From Geomobilibacter sp964432205 (GTDB lineage: Bacteria; Desulfobacterota; Desulfuromonadia; Geobacterales; DSM-12255), in the NCBI GenBank assembly GCA_964432205.1, contig CAYSMK010000019.1:38289-102288 (forward strand): 64,000 nt of DNA, given 5' to 3'. Below the pieces are notes generated by a model that saw only the letters and a program-made list of their open reading frames with translations, made no database searches and was not told the origin of the DNA. Of the stretch, positions 16,625 through 25,453 are shown in pieces. A program made the position numbers and the translations under genes. The stretch's first letter is position 1. Each line of letters begins with the position of its first letter.

Positions 16625-19402
16625 TCAACCGCTCAGAACCATAGCCGCGTCTGGAGCAGTGGGGCTGTCAACGAGATAGGCCGGGAGCTGCTCGACCAGT
16701 AACGCCATTTCATTGTCCATGGCCATCATCAGGCCCTCGACCGCCCCATGGTCACTGGCAGCTATCGCCTGTTCCAGGTCCGCCGCCAGCCCTCTGAGTC
16801 CCGACGCACCGATATTGGCCGCACACCCTTTCAACGTATGGGCCTGTCGTGAAGCCAGGGAAAGGTCGTTTCCCCGCAGAGACTCCCGAAGGATTGCCAC
16901 CTGTTGTGGCGCATCCTGCAGAAACGCGTCAAGTATGGCCCGCAGAATCTCCGGATCGTCCCCCACGCGCGCCATGACCTCCGAATAGTCGATGGGACTC
17001 GCAGGGGCTGAAACGGTAGGTACCTGCTGCCTGGCCGATGCTGACGGACAGTGCCGACTGATCGCCCCGGCCAGGTCAGTCCCGCGGATCGGCTTGGCTA
17101 TGAAGCCGTTCATCCCCACAGCCAGACAGTTGGCACTGTATTCTTTGTAGGCGTGGGCAGTCATGGCAATGATAGGAATAGCCGTCGCGCCGCTCTCCGC
17201 CTCCCTCTTCCTGATCAGCCTGGTGGTCTCGATGCCGTCCAACAGCGGCATCTGGACATCCATCAGAATGATGTCGACCCCCCCTTCCTGCAGCAACGCA
17301 AGCACCTCTCTGCCGTCAGAGGCAATGGTTACGGTGTGTCCCATCTTCTCCAGAATGAGGCTGGCCACCTTCTGATTGACAAGGTTGTCTTCTGCCAGAA
17401 GAATCCGCAGCGCCGCCCCCCCCTGACAGGTGGCGGACGTAGACTGGGGGGCGGTATGGGAGGCATGCCCCTGCAAGGCCAGACAGACAACGGCATACAG
17501 TTCCCGCTGCTTGATCGGCTTGGCAAGGGAGCGGGCGATAGTGAGTTCACGGCAGATATCGGCCCGGATGTTGCCCGAGGAGGTGAGCAGAATCAGGGCG
17601 AGGTCGGCCAGCACCCCGGTATCTCTGATCCCTCTGGCAAGGGTGATGCCGTCCATGTCCGGCATCTGTCCGTCGATGATCGCCAGATGAAAGGGATCCC
17701 CTTCGGCAGCCGCCCGGCAAAGGAGCCCTAACGCCTGCTCGCCGCTCGTCGCCGGCTTGGTCCGGAATCCCCAGTGATTGAGCGCCTGTTGAACGATGAA
17801 GAGGTTGGTCTGATTGTCGTCGACAATCAGGACATGGTCGCGGCCGTTATAGCACCGGAGTGGTGCCGCATCCGCCGGCGGGAGGGGACTCAGGCCGAAC
17901 CGGGCAACGACGTTGAAGGTGCTCCCGCCGCCCGGGTTGTTCTCGGCCCAGATCCTGCCATCCATCATGGCAACGAGGCTTCGGCAGATGGAAAGGCCAA
18001 GACCGGTGCCACCGAATCTGCGGGTAGTCGACCCCTCGGCCTGGGTAAACGAGTCGAAAATGAGATCCAGCTTGTCGGAAGCGATACCGATGCCGGTATC
18101 CGCAACCATGATGTGCAGACGTACGGCATCCCCTTCGCCACTGTCGTCTATGCCGGCATCCCTGCCGACCCGCACCACCACTTCCCCCGCGCTGGTGAAC
18201 TTGACCGCATTGCTGATCAGGTTGCAGAGTATCTGGCGCAGACGGGTCGGGTCGCCAATCAGCATCACCGGCACGTCGGGATCCAGGTGGACGATCAGTT
18301 CGACCCCTTTTTTGTGGGCCAGGATCGCGAACGTCTCGGCACTCTCCTCCAGGACCGTGTGCACGTTGAAGTCGGTCTGCTCCAGTTCAAGCCTCTCCGC
18401 CTCGATCTTGGAAAGGTCCAGGACATCGTTGAGCAGGGTCAAGAGCCCCTCGGAGGCAGTGCTCACCGTTTCCAGATAACCGCGCACGTCGGGTTGCAGC
18501 TCTGTCTGGAGCGCAAGCTCCGTCATCCCGATGATGGCGTTCATCGGCGTGCGGATTTCGTGGCTCATGTTGGCAAGAAATCGGCTCTTACAGCGGTTGG
18601 CCGCCTCGGCTGCCTCCTTCGCCTGCTTGAGCTCGGCCACCATCTGGGTGATGACGTGCAGCAGGCGGCGCGTTTCATCGCTGCACCCTTTGAGGACCTC
18701 TTCGTCGTTGCCGAGGGCCACGTGGGCGGCATGGTCAAGGGCCTGCTTGAGGGGGCGGTTGATCCGTCTGGCCACGTACATTGAAAAGATCAGGATGGAG
18801 GCGAAGAGGATGGAGGCTGCCGCGAGGATGCTACGCCGCAACACGTGCATCTCCTCATGCAGATCGTCGATATAGACCCCGCTCCCGATGACCCATTGCC
18901 ATGGGCGGTACAGGGTAATACTGGAGATCTTCGGCACCGGTGCGGCCGAGCCGGGCCTGGGCCAGTGATAGCGGTGATACCCCTTACCGTCCCGAAGGAC
19001 GATACGGTTCATTTCTCCGGTTACGAGGGTCTCCGGGCCAAGGTTCCCCTCCATCTGCGGGTTCATGGGATGCATGACGAATTTGTTGTCAAGACCATGG
19101 ATCCAGACGTAGTTGTTATGGCCATATCTCAGGGAACGGAGAGATTCGATGGCCTGGCGCTGGGCCGCAGCGCGATCCATTTTGCCGCTGTCTGCCTGCC
19201 CCGCGTAGTGGACAACCGTCGAGTAGGCTGCGTCGACAATCTGGCTGACGGCGCTCTTTCGCTCGGCAAGGAGCTTTTCCTCGATGAACGGGAGCAGATA
19301 AAAGAACAATGCGGCGGTCGCCGCAATGACGCCCACTGCGGAAATACCGACGATCTTGGAAAAGACCCCCCAGTTTCTCAAATAAATAAATCTGTCAATC
19401 AC
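16625..19402 (-). CDS. Cache-containing hybrid histidine kinase (HisKA-HATPase-REC-REC-Hpt)
   Basis: A 925-residue membrane-bound sensor. Order: helix (about 10-32), single Cache sensor domain (about 35-190; WIHGLDNKFVMHP, WQWVIGSGVYIDD), second helix, HAMP-like linker, HisKA with H281 in MSHEIRTPMN, HATPase (NLISNAVKF, DTGIGI, FGGTGLGLSI), REC1 (about 540-655; IIDGQMPDMDG), REC2 (about 665-785; LMDVQMPLLDG) and an Hpt domain with HTLKGCAANIG near 854. It is a complete phosphorelay in one chain. GTG 19402 is chosen because GGAAGGGG precedes it and VIDRFIYLRNWGVF is the normal cytoplasmic start; the longer frame overlaps the upstream receiver gene. It lies 16 bases after that receiver gene. 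Confidence 0.92.
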   Translation of the reverse strand: MIDRFIYLRNWGVFSKIVGISAVGVIAATAALFFYLLPFIEEKLLAERKSAVSQIVDAAYSTVVHYAGQADSGKMDRAAAQRQAIESLRSLRYGHNNYVWIHGLDNKFVMHPMNPQMEGNLGPETLVTGEMNRIVLRDGKGYHRYHWPRPGSAAPVPKISSITLYRPWQWVIGSGVYIDDLHEEMHVLRRSILAAASILFASILIFSMYVARRINRPLKQALDHAAHVALGNDEEVLKGCSDETRRLLHVITQMVAELKQAKEAAEAANRCKSRFLANMSHEIRTPMNAIIGMTELALQTELQPDVRGYLETVSTASEGLLTLLNDVLDLSKIEAERLELEQTDFNVHTVLEESAETFAILAHKKGVELIVHLDPDVPVMLIGDPTRLRQILCNLISNAVKFTSAGEVVVRVGRDAGIDDSGEGDAVRLHIMVADTGIGIASDKLDLIFDSFTQAEGSTTRRFGGTGLGLSICRSLVAMMDGRIWAENNPGGGSTFNVVARFGLSPLPPADAAPLRCYNGRDHVLIVDDNQTNLFIVQQALNHWGFRTKPATSGEQALGLLCRAAAEGDPFHLAIIDGQMPDMDGITLARGIRDTGVLADLALILLTSSGNIRADICRELTIARSLAKPIKQRELYAVVCLALQGHASHTAPQSTSATCQGGAALRILLAEDNLVNQKVASLILEKMGHTVTIASDGREVLALLQEGGVDIILMDVQMPLLDGIETTRLIRKREAESGATAIPIIAMTAHAYKEYSANCLAVGMNGFIAKPIRGTDLAGAISRHCPSASARQQVPTVSAPASPIDYSEVMARVGDDPEILRAILDAFLQDAPQQVAILRESLRGNDLSLASRQAHTLKGCAANIGASGLRGLAADLEQAIAASDHGAVEGLMMAMDNEMALLVEQLPAYLVDSPTAPDAAMVLSG

Positions 19403-19418
19403 ACAAGGCCCCTTCCGA

Positions 19419-19823
19419 TTAAGCCCTGCCAGCCAGACCGTACTCCCGGAGCAGATTATCCAGGGCCGGCCGACTGACGGGCTTGACCAGATAACCGTTG
19501 CACCCCCCCTGGTAATAGGCACCCACTACATCCCGGGGCGATTCGAGCGATGTCGTCATGACAATCTTCACCTCCTGGTGCTGCGGGACCCCGGCCTGTT
19601 TTTCCTGCGCCCTGATCTCCTTGAGGACCTGCCTCCCGTCAAGCTCCGGCATCATGACATCCAGGCAGATGAGCGCGTACGGCCTGCGTTCCGCCTGGGC
19701 CATGGCAACGGCTGCGAGTGCTTCCCTGCCGTTCACCGCCACATCACACTCCCCGTGCGCGGCAAGGAACATCTGCAGCATCCTGCGGCTGGTGAAGTCG
19801 TCCTCAACAATGAGAAATCGCAT
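19419..19823 (-). CDS. Single-domain response regulator (CheY-like)
   Basis: A 134-residue receiver with VEDDFTSRRM (acidic pocket), the phospho-acceptor in ICLDVMMPELDG, a Thr-Thr-Ser switch (VMTTS) and the conserved Lys in YLVKPV. No output domain is present. AAGGAGGAG sits just before ATG 19823; the longer frame upstream is rejected. It is the first gene of a two-gene unit with the hybrid kinase directly downstream, and is the likely partner of its Hpt domain. Confidence 0.93.
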   Translation of the reverse strand: MRFLIVEDDFTSRRMLQMFLAAHGECDVAVNGREALAAVAMAQAERRPYALICLDVMMPELDGRQVLKEIRAQEKQAGVPQHQEVKIVMTTSLESPRDVVGAYYQGGCNGYLVKPVSRPALDNLLREYGLAGRA

Positions 19824-20110
19824 TACACTCCTCCTTGGTTTGGTCGGATGCCCTCCGGCCCCGTCCCGAAAGCGCCTGCGCCGTACCGGAACAAGCACTG
19901 TGACTCAGACGTGTATACGGAAACAATGCACCGACAGCGGCAATGCCGGTCGGCAAACCATCTCTTGGTGCCTTTTATCATCGGAGGGAAAAGGTGACCG
20001 GGGTCGTCCTTGTGCAGTTAGGCATGGTTTATTAAATCGGGCAAACTAGGTCGACCTTGAGGGACAATTGGAGAAAGTATGCAATTTTTCTATTTCTACA
20101 ACCGGTCCGG
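19824..20110. other. Intergenic region upstream of the receiver/kinase pair
   Basis: No convincing gene on either strand. It should contain the promoter for the minus-strand receiver gene, but no good -35/-10 pair was picked out by eye. Confidence 0.5.
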
Positions 20111-20662
20111 CTATTTGAACCTGATGATGAATCTCGTCCCGAAGCTCTCCTCCGGCTGCTCGACCCCCTTGACCGGGGTCCGGCCGAACAGGGTCTGGTC
20201 GTAGAAGAGATTCAGGTCCAGCTGCGGCGCCAGCTTGATCCCCACCTCGCTCCGCCACCCCAGGTTGGAGCCGGGCTGCTTCAGATCGCTGAAAACCCGC
20301 CAGTCCTTATCCTGTCCGGGGTGGCCGGACAGGCTCCCGGCACGGGAAAAGGTGGTAACCGGAATCTTGGCCGCGGTCGACAGGGAAAACCGCTCGAAGA
20401 GCCGCATCGTCCCACCAGCTTCGGCATGGAGTTTGTGCGTGGAAAGGGCCACCCCGCCTCCCATCTCTTCCAGACGCTGCCGATAATCCAGACCGATCAT
20501 CGGTTCCAGGGAAAAGGAGAGGCTCGGCTGATAGAGTAGCCCACCGGTGGTAAGCAGCCGCGACGGGTCGAAGAAGCGCTCCGCTTCAGCCCCAACGGCC
20601 ATCGGTGCCTGCACGGAAACCAGCAGCAGTATGCCGATAGATATCAGCCGGTTCCAGTTCAT
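20111..20662 (-). CDS. Exported protein, probable small outer-membrane barrel
   Basis: A 183-residue protein with a signal peptide (NWNRLISIGILLLVSVQAPMAVGA) and a mature part rich in alternating polar/hydrophobic stretches (LSFSLEPMIGLDYRQRL, LDLNLFYDQTLFGR), ending RFIIRFK, which resembles a beta-barrel C-terminus. Start 20662 is preferred over 20686 because a GGTGG box precedes it and the signal peptide begins there; at 20686 the start would abut the stop of the MATE gene. It probably forms an operon with that pump. I do not recognise a specific family. Confidence 0.6.
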   Translation of the reverse strand: MNWNRLISIGILLLVSVQAPMAVGAEAERFFDPSRLLTTGGLLYQPSLSFSLEPMIGLDYRQRLEEMGGGVALSTHKLHAEAGGTMRLFERFSLSTAAKIPVTTFSRAGSLSGHPGQDKDWRVFSDLKQPGSNLGWRSEVGIKLAPQLDLNLFYDQTLFGRTPVKGVEQPEESFGTRFIIRFK

Positions 20663-20686
20663 CGTTACCACCAGGATTATTCCCAT

Positions 20687-22066
20687 TTACCTGGAGCCGG
20701 CATGTGTGCCTTCTGCCGACGTCACCCCCAGTGACTGCATGACGTACCGGGTGTAGAGTATGGAGACGACGGCAGCACTCCAGTTCACTACCAGTATACC
20801 CCACCAGATGCCGGTAAGTCCCCAGCCAAAGGAAAAGGCCAGCAGCGGAAAGAGGAGGAACGGTGCGGCCAGTTGACGGAGCAGGCCGATCCAAAGGGCG
20901 AACAGTGGCCTCTGGAGCCCCTGCAGGGCGGCATTGTTCACGTAGAGAACCACATAGGAACCAAGGACAAAGGCATTGATCCGGAAATACTCCTGCCCGG
21001 CCGCGATGACGCCGGCGTCGGTGGTGAAGAGACCGATGAGCAGGCCGGCGGCGAGAAAAACCGCCGCCGTGCCGCCGGCCATGATAGCCAGCCCGCTCCG
21101 CAGCGCCGTCTGCTGGGTTTCGCGCACCCGCTCCAGCCGACCGGCCCCGAAGTTCCTGGCAACCAGGGAGAGGGTTGCCACGTTCAACCCCATGACCGGC
21201 AGGATGACGATCTGCTCGATGCGGGTGCAGATGCCGTAGGCAGCCACCGCGGCCTCGCCGAAGCGGCCGACGTACCAGGTGATGACGAAGATCCCCAGGG
21301 CAACGGTCAGCATGTTCAGACTGGCGGGAATACCCTGGCCGAACAGGCGGGCGAACGGCTGTCGGCGGGGGACAAGGAGCCGCCACGACCTGCGCGAGAC
21401 TAGGCCAGTGCCGATCGCCATCCGGAGCATGTAGCAGTTGCCCAGGATCTGGATCAGCACCGTGGCCCAGGCGATTCCTGCCAGCCCCATGGCCGGCAGG
21501 CCGAGCCCGCCGTAGACAAACCAGGGATCAAGGATCAGGTTGAGAAAAAAACTCCCCACCAGATAGTTGCGAAAGCTGCGGGTATCGCCGGCAGCGCTCA
21601 GGATGCCGTTGCAGACATAGTTGCCAAGGAAAAAGGGGGCGCCGGCAAAGAGCGCCCGGACGTACGTAACGGCCAGAGACAGGTATTCGCCGGTGGCTCC
21701 CATCCGGGCGAAGATCCAGGGGGCGGCCCAAAATGCGGCCACCATGATGCAGAGCGCATGCAGGAGGGCAAAGGAGAAGGCCTGGGCAGCGAAGGTTTCG
21801 GCCTCGTCCCGCCTCCCGGCCCCCAGGGCATGGCCGATGAGAGCGGTGGCCGCCATGAGGACCCCGGCGCCCATGGCCACGATGATGAAGAACATGGGAA
21901 AACAGAGGGAAAGGGCTGCCAGGGCCTTGGTATTGATCCGGCCGGCATAGAAGACATCCACCACATTGAACATGGTGTTGAAGAAAAAGCCGACGCCCAC
22001 CGGCACGGCCAGCGCACGCAAGAGGACGGGAATCGGCTCTGCTGTCAGGTCATGGTGGGCGCTCAT
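20687..22066 (-). CDS. MATE family efflux transporter
   Basis: A 459-residue protein with about 12 membrane helices in two homologous halves. The first half opens LALAVPVGVGFFFNTMFNVVDVFYAGRI and contains GHALGAGRRDEAE; the second half repeats the pattern with QGIPASLNMLTVALGIF and VARNFGAGRLERVRETQ. These are the MatE signatures of Na+/H+-driven drug or metabolite exporters (NorM/DinF type). Substrate cannot be inferred. The gene is divergent from hcp across a 264-base region and is followed immediately by the exported protein gene. Confidence 0.92.
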   Translation of the reverse strand: MSAHHDLTAEPIPVLLRALAVPVGVGFFFNTMFNVVDVFYAGRINTKALAALSLCFPMFFIIVAMGAGVLMAATALIGHALGAGRRDEAETFAAQAFSFALLHALCIMVAAFWAAPWIFARMGATGEYLSLAVTYVRALFAGAPFFLGNYVCNGILSAAGDTRSFRNYLVGSFFLNLILDPWFVYGGLGLPAMGLAGIAWATVLIQILGNCYMLRMAIGTGLVSRRSWRLLVPRRQPFARLFGQGIPASLNMLTVALGIFVITWYVGRFGEAAVAAYGICTRIEQIVILPVMGLNVATLSLVARNFGAGRLERVRETQQTALRSGLAIMAGGTAAVFLAAGLLIGLFTTDAGVIAAGQEYFRINAFVLGSYVVLYVNNAALQGLQRPLFALWIGLLRQLAAPFLLFPLLAFSFGWGLTGIWWGILVVNWSAAVVSILYTRYVMQSLGVTSAEGTHAGSR

Positions 22067-22175
22067 GGCATCTTCCCGAGGTGCGGGGCTGGAGGATCGG
22101 TGAAAAGTCTATCCCGGCGGCCCCGGATGTCAACGAACCGCCGGTTGCGGCGCCCCCGCCCCATTCTGGCAAATA

Positions 22176-22189
22176 TTGACCCAGGTCAA
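22176..22189 (+). promoter_or_regulatory. FNR/DNR/HcpR-type palindromic operator upstream of hcp
   Basis: TTGACC-CA-GGTCAA is a perfect inverted repeat of the form bound by CRP/FNR-family nitrosative-stress regulators. It lies in the divergent MATE/hcp region, 142 bases before the hcp start. Confidence 0.65.
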
Positions 22190-22233
22190 AGAGCCGTACC
22201 GGTTTTTCGGATACGTTTGGTCCCAAGGAACGG

Positions 22234-22261
22234 TTGCGTTTGGATGACTCAACGCTATAGT
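22234..22261 (+). promoter_or_regulatory. Candidate hcp promoter
   Basis: TTGCGT (22234-22239), 16-base spacer, TATAGT (22256-22261). The start would be near 22268, so the upstream palindrome would be centred about 85 bases before it. Confidence 0.5.
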
Positions 22262-22330
22262 TTGAAAGTCCATTCCGAACATTACACGACACGGCGAATC
22301 GCCACAACAAACATCAAGGAGGATATCAAC

Positions 22331-23977
22331 ATGGGAATGTTCTGTAACCAGTGTGAGCAGGCTGCCAACGGCGTCGGCTGCAACATCTCGGGGGTCTGCG
22401 GCAAGAAGCCGGAGGTGGCCGCGCTCCAGGACCTGCTTCTGTACGGGCTGAAGGGGATCGCCCTCTACGCCGCCAAGGCCAGGGAACTGGGAGCCAAGGA
22501 TGATGCCATCGACAAGTTCGTCGTCGAGGGGCTCTTCACTACCGTCACCAACGTGGATTTCGATGCCAGCCACATCGAGAAGTCCGTCCGTAAGAGCGTC
22601 GAGCTCCGCAGCAAGGCCAAGGCCCTGTACGAGCAGGCATGTCAGACCAAGGGGACCACACCGTCAGCCATAACCGCCCTCCAGGCCAGTTGGACGCCGG
22701 CCGCGGACCAGGCAGGCCTGATCCGCCAGGGAGAGGAGCACGGTCTCTCCACCCTCCACGTCAACGACGACATCCGCTCGGTCATCGAGATCCTCACCTA
22801 CGGCCTCAAAGGGATGGCAGCCTACATGGACCACGCCCAGATTCTGGGCAAGGGCGATGAAGAGGTCATGACCTTCTTCCACAAGGCGTTGGCAGCCACC
22901 ACCGACTCAAGCCTGGGGCTGATGGATTTCGTCGGTCTCTGCATTGAGTGCGGCAAGCACAACATCACCACCATGGGCATCCTCAATGCCGGCCATGTGG
23001 AAAACTACGGCCACCCGGTACCGACTCCCGTCGAACTGGGCACCAAGGCCGGCAAGGCGATCCTCGTCTCCGGCCATGACCTGAAGATGCTGGAGGAACT
23101 GCTCAAGCAGACCGAAGGCAAGGGGATCAACATATACACCCACGGCGAGATGCTGCCGGCCCACGGCTATCCCGGCCTCAAGAAGTACTCGCACCTGGCG
23201 GGGAACTTCGGCGGGGCCTGGCAGGATCAGGCCAAGGAGTTCGTCAACTTCCCCGGCGCCATCATCTTCAACACCAACTGCATCCAGCGCCCGTCGGACT
23301 CTTACAAGGACCGGCTCTACACCTGGGGACTCGTCCAATGGCCGGACGTGAAGCATATCGAAGGCTGGGACTTCTCAGCGGTCATCGACAAGGCACAGGA
23401 ACTCCCCGGCTTCCCGGACAACCCGGGCCAGCAGATCCTCACCGGCTTCGGCCACAACGCGGTCCTCGGCGTGGCCGACAAGGTGATCGAGGCGGTGAAG
23501 AGCGGCGCCATCAAGCACTTCTTCCTGATCGGCGGCTGTGACGGCGCCAAGTCGGGCCGCAACTACTACACCGAGTTCGCCGAAAAGACGCCGGCCGATA
23601 CGGTCATCCTGACCCTGGCCTGCGGCAAGTACCGTTTCAACAAACTGGAGTTCGGCGACATCGGCGGCATCCCGCGCCTCCTGGACGTGGGCCAGTGCAA
23701 CGACGCCTACTCGGCGGTTCAGATCGCCGTTGCCCTGGCCGGCGCCTTCAACTGCGGGGTCAATGACCTGCCGTTGTCGTTCATCCTCTCCTGGTACGAG
23801 CAGAAGGCGGTGGTGATCCTCCTGTCGCTGCTCCACCTGGGGATCAAGAACATCAAGCTCGGACCGACCCTCCCGGCCTTCGTCACCCCCAACGTCCTCA
23901 ACTTCCTGGTGGAGAACTTCAACATCGGGCCGATCACCACGGTGGATGCCGACCTGAAAGCGGCACTCGGCCAGTAA
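22331..23977 (+). CDS. hcp: Hybrid cluster protein (hydroxylamine reductase / NO reductase)
   Basis: A 548-residue Hcp. The N-terminal MFCNQCEQAANGVGCNISGVCGK gives the four cysteines of the cubane cluster; ligands of the 4Fe-2S-2O hybrid cluster lie in GLCIECGKHN, NTNCIQRP, GGCDGAKSGRNYY, LACGKYRFNK and VGQCNDAYSA. The spacing of the first cysteines is that of the short, strict-anaerobe class. Hcp reduces hydroxylamine in vitro and acts in nitric oxide detoxification. ATG 22331 has AAGGAGGATATC before it; the longer open frame is discarded. A palindromic FNR-type site and a promoter precede it and a strong terminator follows, so it is monocistronic. No hcr reductase gene is adjacent. Confidence 0.97.
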   Translation: MGMFCNQCEQAANGVGCNISGVCGKKPEVAALQDLLLYGLKGIALYAAKARELGAKDDAIDKFVVEGLFTTVTNVDFDASHIEKSVRKSVELRSKAKALYEQACQTKGTTPSAITALQASWTPAADQAGLIRQGEEHGLSTLHVNDDIRSVIEILTYGLKGMAAYMDHAQILGKGDEEVMTFFHKALAATTDSSLGLMDFVGLCIECGKHNITTMGILNAGHVENYGHPVPTPVELGTKAGKAILVSGHDLKMLEELLKQTEGKGINIYTHGEMLPAHGYPGLKKYSHLAGNFGGAWQDQAKEFVNFPGAIIFNTNCIQRPSDSYKDRLYTWGLVQWPDVKHIEGWDFSAVIDKAQELPGFPDNPGQQILTGFGHNAVLGVADKVIEAVKSGAIKHFFLIGGCDGAKSGRNYYTEFAEKTPADTVILTLACGKYRFNKLEFGDIGGIPRLLDVGQCNDAYSAVQIAVALAGAFNCGVNDLPLSFILSWYEQKAVVILLSLLHLGIKNIKLGPTLPAFVTPNVLNFLVENFNIGPITTVDADLKAALGQ

Positions 23978-23998
23978 CAGAACGCGGCATATGACAAA

Positions 23999-24035
23999 GA
24001 GGCGTGGGGGGTTCCCTCCACGCCTCCTTTGTTTT
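23999..24035 (+). terminator. Intrinsic terminator of hcp
   Basis: GAGGCGTGG (23999-24007) pairs perfectly with CCACGCCTC (24018-24026); CTTTGTTTTT follows. Confidence 0.93.
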
Positions 24036-24056
24036 TGCTGTCATTGCTCGCCCCTC

Positions 24057-24085
24057 TTGAAATCCCGCCGGGAAATTGCTATGGT
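24057..24085 (+). promoter_or_regulatory. Sigma-70 promoter of the L,D-transpeptidase gene
   Basis: TTGAAA (24057-24062), 17-base spacer, TATGGT (24080-24085). It covers the ATG at 24076, which argues for the downstream TTG start. Confidence 0.6.
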
Positions 24086-24132
24086 CACCGCCGCCGGCAT
24101 CTTGGCAACACCAATGCAGGAGGTCGTCCGAT

Positions 24133-25332
24133 TTGTTCCGAGTCCTGCTGGGCTGCTTGCTGCTGACAACTCTCATCGCTCCCCCCGCGTTTGCCGCCAC
24201 CTCCGAAGACACCCGCCTCAACGCGCTGCTGGCACTGGTACGATTGCGCCAGGAAGGCGCCCAGACCCGCGTCCGCGATGATTACCGGAAAGTCGAGGAG
24301 CTCTTCGCCCGCGGCGATGCCCTGGCCGGAGCAAACCGGACCGACGAGGCCGACGGGATCTTTGCTCGAACGGCCGAGAGGGGTGAGCAGCTGATGCGCC
24401 AACTCATCGCCGCCTCCCCGTCGCCAACAGGACCTGCCGAACCGGTGGTCATGGCAGCTGCCGAACCGACAGGCGACGAATCTGCCGACGAGGACGATGA
24501 GCACCCACAATCGGACTGGCTCGTGGGTGGCGAGAGCATCTACATTGTTGAGAAATCCGAAACCCTGCGATCGGTCGGGGCAAAGGTGGGGGTCAACTGG
24601 CGGCAGCTGGCCAGACTCAACGGCCTGGACCCGCAGGTCCGCCTCAAACCCGGCCAGGAGATCCGTTTCAATAACCTCAGGATCATCCCGAAGCAGGTCG
24701 CCAGCGGCATCGTGGTGAACATCCCGGACCGTACCCTCTACTACTTCAGGGACGGCCGCCTGGAGCGAACCATCCCGGTTGCCGTGGGTCGACCGAAAGG
24801 ACGGGACGGTGAGCCGGTCTGGCAGACGCCGGTCGGCAGGTTCAAGGTGGTCGGCAAGGCGAAGAACCCGGTCTGGCGCGTCCCTCCTTCTATCCAGGCG
24901 GAAATGGCCGAAGAGCGGAAAAAAGTCGTCGACCTGGTCCCGTCCGGCCAGAAGAATCCCCTCGGCAAGTACGCCATCTACACCTCGCTTTCCGGCATCC
25001 TGCTCCACAGCACCAACCTGCCGGCCAGCATCTATGGCTACTCCAGCCATGGCTGCATCAGGATCGCCCCGAGCGAGATGGAGGCGTTTTTTCGTCAGGT
25101 GCGGGTGAACACACCGGGAGAGATCATCTACAAACCGGTCAAGCTGGCGGTGACCGATGGGGGCAAGGTCTACATCGAGGTGCACCGGGATGTCTACGAA
25201 AAGGTAAAGGACCTGCGCAAGGAAGTCCACCGGCTGGTGGCCCGTAACGGCGTGGAGAACCGGGTGGACTGGGGAAAGGTGACGCGGGTGCTGAAGATCA
25301 AGAGCGGCGTTGCCGAGGACGTGTCGCTCTGA
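24133..25332 (+). CDS. L,D-transpeptidase with LysM domain
   Basis: A 399-residue exported cell-wall enzyme. Signal peptide LFRVLLGCLLLTTLIAPPAFA, a helical region (about 25-95), an acidic linker, LysM (about 135-180; YIVEKSETLRSVGAKVGVNW) and a YkuD catalytic domain (about 195-335) with H306-G-C308-I-R-I, where Cys308 is the nucleophile. It would form 3-3 crosslinks in peptidoglycan or attach proteins to it. The TTG at 24133 is chosen over ATG 24076: AGGAGGT lies 9 bases upstream, the signal peptide starts there, and 24076 is within the promoter. The stop is followed within a few bases by a hicA remnant. Confidence 0.92.
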   Translation: MFRVLLGCLLLTTLIAPPAFAATSEDTRLNALLALVRLRQEGAQTRVRDDYRKVEELFARGDALAGANRTDEADGIFARTAERGEQLMRQLIAASPSPTGPAEPVVMAAAEPTGDESADEDDEHPQSDWLVGGESIYIVEKSETLRSVGAKVGVNWRQLARLNGLDPQVRLKPGQEIRFNNLRIIPKQVASGIVVNIPDRTLYYFRDGRLERTIPVAVGRPKGRDGEPVWQTPVGRFKVVGKAKNPVWRVPPSIQAEMAEERKKVVDLVPSGQKNPLGKYAIYTSLSGILLHSTNLPASIYGYSSHGCIRIAPSEMEAFFRQVRVNTPGEIIYKPVKLAVTDGGKVYIEVHRDVYEKVKDLRKEVHRLVARNGVENRVDWGKVTRVLKIKSGVAEDVSL

Positions 25333-25336
25333 TGGC

Positions 25337-25453
25337 TATTTTTTGCGTGGCGGTCCCCTGTCTATTGTCAAAGACCGCAAGAAAGAAATCGGTCCTGGTC
25401 TTCTGTCCTCGATGCTTGCTGACTTGGGCCTAACGAAGGAGGATTTACGATGA
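25337..25453 (+). pseudogene. hicA: hicA toxin remnant (C-terminal end only)
   Basis: In the frame ending at TGA 25451-25453 the sequence reads ...GPLSIVKDRKKEIGPGLL then SSMLADLGLTKEDLR, which matches the end of HicA mRNA-interferase toxins (KEIG.GLL..IL.D.G). No start codon and no N-terminal catalytic half precede it; the frame runs back into the L,D-transpeptidase stop. The remnant still overlaps the hicB start by ATGA, as in intact hicAB operons, so the toxin gene was cut at its 5' end. Confidence 0.72.

Noticed and set aside
21758..22330. N-terminal extension of hcp
   Set aside because: It runs over the divergent MATE gene and the promoter region. Hcp similarity and the ribosome site both point to ATG 22331.
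24076..24132. ATG start for the L,D-transpeptidase
   Set aside because: The ATG lies inside the -35/-10 region. TTG 24133 has a ribosome site and starts the signal peptide.
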